A DNA stretch of 35,602 nucleotides from Bauldia sp. (GTDB taxonomy: Bacteria; Pseudomonadota; Alphaproteobacteria; Rhizobiales; Kaistiaceae). The notes under the pieces are model-generated. The model saw only the letters and a list, made by a program, of their open reading frames with translations. It made no database searches and was not told the origin of the DNA. How positions within the stretch are numbered: the stretch's first letter is position 1; each line of letters starts with the position of its first letter. Made by a program: the position numbers and the translations under genes. The stretch is taken from contig JADYYB010000098.1 in the NCBI GenBank assembly GCA_020853895.1, forward strand, positions 1-35,602, in the 5' to 3' direction. Below are positions 31,292-35,602 of this stretch, one piece after another.

Positions 31292-31596
31292 CCGCCGGTC
31301 GCGGAGCCATACGGGCCGGCGCCGGATCCTTGCCGCGCTCGGATCAGGGTCTCTCCCGACAGAGTTGTGTTTGGACTTTCCCTGCTCTCGTGGCAGAGTT
31401 GCCGAACGCCCCCCGCGGAGGCGCCGAGCAAGCCAAGCTCCCTGTCGAGCACCGCTTAGCGATCGAAATTTACAATGCCGCGGTATTGTGTTTTATGTGC
31501 GTCCGCTTGACGCAGCGGCCCCTTCCCTGTCATCTCGGGGCCCGGTGCCTGCGGCCACCGCCGACAAAGAAAAATCAGAGGGAGGAGAAACGCAAC
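31292..31596. other. 305-bp leader region upstream of the PQQ dehydrogenase gene
   Basis: No gene is visible; the frame that stays open through here is continuous with the dehydrogenase but lacks features and precedes a clear signal peptide start. The middle is AT-richer and includes a possible promoter (31469-31496). The end carries the strong ribosome site GGAGGAG 11 nt before the dehydrogenase ATG. Confidence 0.6.
31469..31496 (+). promoter_or_regulatory. possible sigma-70-like promoter for the PQQ dehydrogenase
   Basis: TTTACA (31469-31474, five of six to TTGACA) and TTTTAT (31491-31496, four of six to TATAAT) with a 16-bp spacer, in the only AT-rich patch of the leader. Transcription from here would give a leader of about 90-95 nt. 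Based on sequence match only. Confidence 0.35.
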
Positions 31597-33342
31597 ATGC
31601 GTAAGGACAGACTGCTCACTTCGGTATTCGGAGCCACCGCGCTCGTGCTCCTCAGCCTACCCAGCCAGGCCCAGCAAGCGTCTCCCATCGACGCCCTTAG
31701 CACCGTCACCGACGAGATGCTGCTCAACCCGGCCGACGGCGACTGGCTGATGGCACGGCGGACCTATAACGGCTGGGGCTACAGCCCGCTCGACCAGATC
31801 AATCAGGACAACGTCGCGAACCTCGAGCTCGCCTGGGCCTGGGGCATGGTCCCGGGGCGCACGCAGGAGAACCCGCTCGCCCATGACGGCGTCCTCTTCC
31901 TGCAGAACTCTGACCACGTGATCCAGGCGATCAACGGGGCCACCGGCGACCTGATCTGGGAGTATCAATACGAGAAGCCCGAGGGCGTCAGCGTCAACAG
32001 CATCCGCACCAAGGCGCTCTACGGCGACAATCTCTACATCGCAACGCGCGACGCGCACATCATCGCGCTGGACGCCAAGAGCGGCCAGGTGGTGTGGGAC
32101 CAGCAGGTCGCGGACGTGGCGGAAGGCTGGGGCTACTCGTCCGGCCCGATCGTCGCCAACGGCGTGGTCGTGCAGGGCATGACCTCGTGCGGCAACGCCC
32201 AGCCGGGCGGCTGCTTCATCACCGGCCATGACGCCGAGAGCGGCGAGCAGCTGTGGCGCGTCAACACCATCGCCAGCGGCGACACGCCGGAGGGCAGAAG
32301 CTGGAACGGGATTCCGGTCGAGAGCCGCCACGGCGGTTCGGCGTGGATCTCCGGCGCCTACGATCCCGAGCAGAACCTCGTGTTCTTCGGCGTCGGCCAG
32401 CCCTATCCGTGGAACCTCGAGATCGCCGGCCTCCTGCCTGCGGCCGCGGACCCGAACTTCACCAACGACGCGCTCTACACCAACTCGACGCTCGCCATCG
32501 ACATCACCACCGGCGAGCTCAAGTGGTACCACCAGTATCTGCCGACCGACTCGCTCGACCTCGACTATGTCTACGAGCGCATCCTCGTCGACCTGCCGTT
32601 CAACGGTCAGGAGCGCCGGCAGATCGTGACGACCGGCAAGATCGGCATCATCGAGTCCCTCGACCGCTTCACCGGCGAGTGGCTCTGGGCGCAGCAGACG
32701 GTCGACCAGAACGTCGTCCTCTCGATCGACCCGGCGACCGGCGAGAAGACCATCAACCCGGACGTCATCCCGGTCATCGGACAGACCACGTTCAACTGCC
32801 CGGCCGACCCGGGCTCGAAGGCCTGGCAGGCTACCGCCTACAGCCCGCGCACCCAGACGCTCTATCTGCCGATGGTGGAGTTCTGCTCGAACACCACGGT
32901 CAACCCGCTCGACCCGGGCCAGGTCTATACCGGCGGCGGGCTGCAGACCTACTCGCGCGTGCCGGTGCCCAACAGCGACGGCAATGTCGGCCGTGTCCAG
33001 GCCGTCAACCTGACCGACCAGTCGACGGTGTGGACGTACCGCCAGCGTGCCCCGATCACCAGCTCGACCCTGCCGACCGGCGGCGGCCTGGTGTTCGTCG
33101 GTAGCCTCGACCGCAAGATCCTCGCCTTCGACGACGAGACGGGCGAGGTCCTGTGGACCAGCCCGATCCTCAGCAACTCGATCGAGTCGTTCCCGATCAG
33201 CTACGAGGCCGACGGCCGGCAGTACATCGCGGCGGTGGCGAACTGGGGCAACGGCCTCGGCCGTCTCCGCAACCTGACCCCGGAAGTGCGGCTCCCGAAC
33301 GGGAACCCGATCACGCTCTACGTCTTCGCGCTTCCCGAATAA
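31597..33342 (+). CDS. periplasmic PQQ-dependent dehydrogenase (quinoprotein)
   Basis: A 581-residue exported quinoprotein of the alcohol/methanol dehydrogenase superfamily. Signal peptide 1-26 (ends PSQAQA/Q). The eight-bladed propeller shows repeated Trp-docking patterns (GDLIWEYQYE, SGQVVWDQQ, ESGEQLWRV, TGELKWYHQ, TGEVLW). GQPYPWN (268-273) supplies the metal-binding Asn, and D321-L-D323 is the catalytic Asp region; the second Asp is the residue tied to lanthanide use in XoxF. The vicinal Cys pair of methanol dehydrogenases is absent, so it is another clade. There is no heme motif, so it is a type I enzyme needing a separate cytochrome c, probably the one encoded at 34351. A strong GGAGGAG site marks the ATG. 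Substrate unknown, likely an alcohol. Confidence 0.93.
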   Translation: MRKDRLLTSVFGATALVLLSLPSQAQQASPIDALSTVTDEMLLNPADGDWLMARRTYNGWGYSPLDQINQDNVANLELAWAWGMVPGRTQENPLAHDGVLFLQNSDHVIQAINGATGDLIWEYQYEKPEGVSVNSIRTKALYGDNLYIATRDAHIIALDAKSGQVVWDQQVADVAEGWGYSSGPIVANGVVVQGMTSCGNAQPGGCFITGHDAESGEQLWRVNTIASGDTPEGRSWNGIPVESRHGGSAWISGAYDPEQNLVFFGVGQPYPWNLEIAGLLPAAADPNFTNDALYTNSTLAIDITTGELKWYHQYLPTDSLDLDYVYERILVDLPFNGQERRQIVTTGKIGIIESLDRFTGEWLWAQQTVDQNVVLSIDPATGEKTINPDVIPVIGQTTFNCPADPGSKAWQATAYSPRTQTLYLPMVEFCSNTTVNPLDPGQVYTGGGLQTYSRVPVPNSDGNVGRVQAVNLTDQSTVWTYRQRAPITSSTLPTGGGLVFVGSLDRKILAFDDETGEVLWTSPILSNSIESFPISYEADGRQYIAAVANWGNGLGRLRNLTPEVRLPNGNPITLYVFALPE

Positions 33343-33370
33343 TCGGCCGAGCGCATCTTGAACCATACGC

Positions 33371-33404
33371 CGGGCGGACCGTTAACGTCCGCCCGGTGCC
33401 TTTT
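33371..33404 (+). terminator. terminator-like hairpin abutting the next start codon
   Basis: Nine-base perfect stem CGGGCGGAC / GTCCGCCCG with loop CGTTAAC, followed by GTGCC and TTTT. It lies 28 bp after the dehydrogenase stop and the T-run touches the ATG of the MxaJ-like gene. It could lower transcription into that gene or attenuate its translation. Confidence 0.6.
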
Positions 33405-34307
33405 ATGAGGTCGATCTTGGCGATTGCCCTTCCCTTCGAGCGGCTGGCTCGTCCGCTCCTCGCCTTCGCGCTGGCGCTGACGATGCCACTGGCCGCGCTC
33501 GGGCTCGGGCCTGCGCCCGCCTCCGCCCAGGAGGCCGAATTCGACGACATACCCTACGCTCCGCAGCAATGGACCCTCGGCCGGCGGCTGAACGAGTCGG
33601 AGTTCCGCTACTGCGTGGATCACCGCGATCCCGACTGGGAGGTGGCCGGCGCCATCGCCGACGCCATTGCCGGCGCGCTCCTGCTGCAGCCGGTGCGCTA
33701 CGAGGTCGAGACCAGGATCGTCATCGAGGACATCTCGCGGGTCTACGCGATCATGCTGGAGCACTGCGACGTCCACATGGGCTTCAAGCTGATCCCGGAG
33801 ATCTATCCGTCCTGGATCACCCTGACGCGCGCCTATTACGAGGCCGACTACGTCTTCGTCACCGACGACCCCGGCATCGCCTCGCTCGCCGATCTCCCGC
33901 CCGGTCGCCCGATCGGCGCAACCGGCGGCACCATGGCGCACATCCTGCTGGTGCACTACCTGACCACGCTGCCTGCCGCCTCGCGCTGGCCGACCTATCC
34001 CTACGGGACCAGCGCGCTGGCGCTGGACTCCCTGCTCAACGGCACGGTCGACGTCGCCCTGGTCTGGGCGCCCGATCTGTGGGCCAGGCAGCAGGCCGAC
34101 CCTGCCTATGCGGACCTTCGCGTGATCGATTCCCGGCCCCTGCAGCCGACCGGGTACGGGGTGGGCGCGCTGATGCTCGCCGACGAGACCTTCCTGCGCA
34201 GCGCGGTCGACGAGGCGATCGCCGCGCTGAGCGCGGACGGGACGATCGCGTCGATCCTCACGGAGTACGGTTTTCTGGCCCGGGTGCCGGGCGCCGGCGA
34301 TCAGTAG
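33405..34307 (+). CDS. MxaJ-like quinoprotein-associated solute-binding protein
   Basis: A 300-residue periplasmic protein. Signal peptide about 1-42 (hydrophobic LLAFALALTMPLAALGL then PASAQ). The mature part is a type 3 solute-binding fold: LNESEFRYCVDHRDPDWEVAG, MLEHCDVHMGFKLIP, SWITLTRAYYEADYVFV, IGATGGTMAHILLVHYL, GTVDVALVWAPDLW. This matches the MxaJ/XoxJ group that accompanies PQQ dehydrogenases and is thought to help their assembly or activation. Two cysteines (C70-C122 region) may form a disulfide. ATG 33405 lies right after a terminator-like hairpin with no ribosome site; TTG 33417, with GAGG 7 nt upstream, is a serious alternative. The dehydrogenase gene just upstream supports the role. 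Confidence 0.87.
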   Translation: MRSILAIALPFERLARPLLAFALALTMPLAALGLGPAPASAQEAEFDDIPYAPQQWTLGRRLNESEFRYCVDHRDPDWEVAGAIADAIAGALLLQPVRYEVETRIVIEDISRVYAIMLEHCDVHMGFKLIPEIYPSWITLTRAYYEADYVFVTDDPGIASLADLPPGRPIGATGGTMAHILLVHYLTTLPAASRWPTYPYGTSALALDSLLNGTVDVALVWAPDLWARQQADPAYADLRVIDSRPLQPTGYGVGALMLADETFLRSAVDEAIAALSADGTIASILTEYGFLARVPGAGDQ

Positions 34308-34350
34308 TACCGGCGGCCGGCGAGGCGGCCGTGCGTCGTCTGCGCGCCGA

Positions 34351-34851
34351 TCACTTCTCCATGATCAGGGTGTCGAGCGCGGCCGGATCCGATGGCAGCG
34401 GCGCGCCTTCCGCGAAGCCGTTCCCCTCGAGGATGAAGGCCATCATTTCGGCATAGGCGGCCGCGGTGAAACGGCCGGGGTTGTCGGGCGGCATCGCCGT
34501 GCTCATGAAGAGAAACAGGCCCGACGCCGGCGCGCCATTGCCGAATTTCTCGAGGAACGCCACGCCCCTCAACGGCGGTCCGCCGAGGAGGCCTCCGCCG
34601 AGGTCGTCGCCATGGCAGTCGACACATTCGCGTCCGTACCGCGTTTCGCCGCGGTCGGCCTGCTCCGCGGAGAAAGTCACTTTCGTCGTCGCCTGGGCGA
34701 GGACGATGTCCGGGCTGGTGCCGGCGATCGCGGTCGCGGTCGGCTCCGTCTCGAATCCCTCGGACGGCATCGTTAATGCCCATGACGCACCGACCGCGGT
34801 CGCCAGGACGAGAATGCCGACCCTTGGACGGCGGACGCGATACGAATGCAT
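34351..34851 (-). CDS. periplasmic cytochrome c, PQQ dehydrogenase-associated
   Basis: A 166-residue monoheme c-type cytochrome. The N-terminus has an export helix (VGILVLATAVGASWAL) and may stay as an anchor or be cleaved later, near VLAQA. Heme attaches to C76 and C79 in CVDCH, with H80 as one ligand and M120 in STAMPPDNPG as the likely sixth ligand. Family members accept electrons from quinoprotein dehydrogenases. It converges on the MxaJ-like gene (44 bp apart). The ATG at 34851 has the strong site GGAGGT 5 nt upstream. It is divergent from the ABC ATPase gene; the gap holds a perfect inverted repeat. Confidence 0.9.
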   Translation of the reverse strand: MHSYRVRRPRVGILVLATAVGASWALTMPSEGFETEPTATAIAGTSPDIVLAQATTKVTFSAEQADRGETRYGRECVDCHGDDLGGGLLGGPPLRGVAFLEKFGNGAPASGLFLFMSTAMPPDNPGRFTAAAYAEMMAFILEGNGFAEGAPLPSDPAALDTLIMEK

Positions 34852-35181
34852 TTGCTACCTCCAGCGTGACTGCTTCTGGGGCCGGTCCGCGAGTGAAAGG
34901 GCGAATGCCGGCCGAGCCCCATTGGGGGGCCCGGTATCGGTAGCACAGGATCGGCCCGTGGCCCACCGCGTGGGCCACCGATCGACGCCGATAAACGACC
35001 AGCCCGGCAGGCTCACTCGCGGCGGCGGCTATAGAAAAACTCCGTATTGGCAGCCTGCTCGCGGGCCGATCCAGCAGCGATTGACAACCCGGAGCCATCC
35101 GCCTCTTGTGACCGTCTTCAGCCCCGCCTCACCGAGGCCATTCTACAGTCCGGAGCGACCCCATGCGGATGAAGGTTAGCC
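34852..35181. other. 330-bp divergent intergenic region between cytochrome c and ABC genes
   Basis: No gene seen. It must carry the promoters of both divergent genes. The one strong structure is the inverted repeat at 34958-34978. A run CCCCATTGGGG lies near 34917-34927. No RNA gene is recognised. Confidence 0.6.
34958..34978. promoter_or_regulatory. 21-bp inverted repeat, probable operator
   Basis: GTGGCCCAC, spacer CGC, GTGGGCCAC: nine-base perfect arms. Outside a three-base offset the flanks ATCGG (34950-34954) and CCGAT (34978-34982) also pair. It lies 107 bp from the cytochrome start and 204 bp from the ABC start, and has no T-run, so an operator for a dimeric regulator is more likely than a terminator. 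Confidence 0.5.
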
Positions 35182-35602
35182 GTGCTGCTGCCCTCGCCTG
35201 AGGCTCCGGTCTCCATCCGTGGCGTGACGAAGCGCTACGGGCGGGTGGAGGCGCTGCGGGGGATCGACCTCGAGATCGGGCGGGGGGAACTGTTCGCGCT
35301 GGTGGGGCCGAACGGGGCGGGCAAGACCACGCTGATCCATGTCCTGTGCACGATCATCCGCCCCGATGCCGGGGTGGCGAGGCTGGCCGGCTACGACGTG
35401 GTGCGCCAGCCGCTCCGGGCGCGCACACGGCTCGGGGTGGTGTTCCAGGAGCCCAGCCTCGACGACCGGCTGACGGTGTTCGAGAACCTCAACTTCCATG
35501 GCCTCGTTTTCCAGGTGCCGATGGCCGAGCGGCGGAAGCGCATCGCCGAGCTCCTCGAGGTGGTGCAGCTCACCGAGTGGCGCGACCGGCTGGTGAGGAC
35601 CC
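35182..35602 (+). CDS. ABC transporter ATP-binding protein, 5' part
   Basis: The first 140 residues of an ABC ATPase, cut by the window edge. It has ISIRGVTKRYGRVEAL-like start, Walker A GPNGAGKTTLIH, and the Q-loop VVFQEPSLDDRLTVFENL; the signature and Walker B lie outside. This form is typical of DrrA/NatA-type exporters (ABC-2). Transporters of this type are known beside PQQ-dependent alcohol oxidation genes, and the context here fits. The start is GTG at 35182, with GAAGG 6 nt upstream and an in-frame TGA at 35170 ruling out an earlier start. The substrate is not known. Confidence 0.9.
   Translation, partial: MLLPSPEAPVSIRGVTKRYGRVEALRGIDLEIGRGELFALVGPNGAGKTTLIHVLCTIIRPDAGVARLAGYDVVRQPLRARTRLGVVFQEPSLDDRLTVFENLNFHGLVFQVPMAERRKRIAELLEVVQLTEWRDRLVRT

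Noticed and set aside
31252-31596. N-terminal extension of the PQQ dehydrogenase
   Set aside because: A clear signal peptide begins at ATG 31597 behind GGAGGAG; the upstream part has no features and overlaps the HPt gene end.
34301-35098. 265-codon minus-strand frame across the cytochrome c gene
   Set aside because: It reads the cytochrome gene out of frame; the heme-motif frame with a strong ribosome site is the real one.

Overview
The window is GC-rich (long unbroken G+C-rich reading frames, strongly GC-biased third positions) and looks chromosomal. It has a PE-LIG-POL ligase D with Ku, two GGDEF-EAL proteins, a PQQ dehydrogenase locus with an MxaJ-like protein, and a perfect TTAA-N7-TTAAC (CtrA-type) site. 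Together these suggest an alphaproteobacterium; genus cannot be told from the sequence alone. I see no rRNA, tRNA, transposase, phage or CRISPR signal.

Region 1 (1-9257): the end of a DUF2269-like membrane protein gene, msrB, and an alpha/beta hydrolase gene face a divergent pair, ku followed 5 bp later by a BRCT / MerR-like / TPR fusion gene. A pair of inverted REP-like elements then separates this pair from a leftward operon: GT4 glycosyltransferase, a GT32 plus ANP1/GT62-like fusion glycosyltransferase, and ligD. Non-homologous end joining is therefore complete (Ku + LigD), with an extra BRCT protein beside ku.

Region 2 (9459-21198): a flippase-like membrane protein, a PrpF-family protein translationally coupled to an ATP-grasp protein, a secreted S1 protease carrying three identically spaced four-Cys repeats, a secreted Gly/Ala-rich protein, a small Rieske protein, a membrane PAS-GGDEF-EAL protein, a second ATP-grasp-like protein, a proline-rich GPPP-repeat protein and a DUF6065-like protein.

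Region 3 (21603-31291) is a signalling block: a FecR-domain protein with a Gly-Asp-Val repeat tail, a CHASE2-PAS-GGDEF-EAL protein, a small HTH protein behind a CtrA-like box, a REC / degenerate GGDEF / PilZ protein, and an overlapping hybrid kinase - single REC - HPt trio. The genes look like a phosphorelay set beside c-di-GMP makers, breakers and readers. The FecR and CHASE2 genes share a conserved upstream element.

Region 4 (31597-35602) is a PQQ-linked oxidation locus: a periplasmic quinoprotein dehydrogenase, an MxaJ-like binding protein, a divergent cytochrome c, and the start of an ABC transporter ATPase. A 21-bp inverted repeat lies between the last two.
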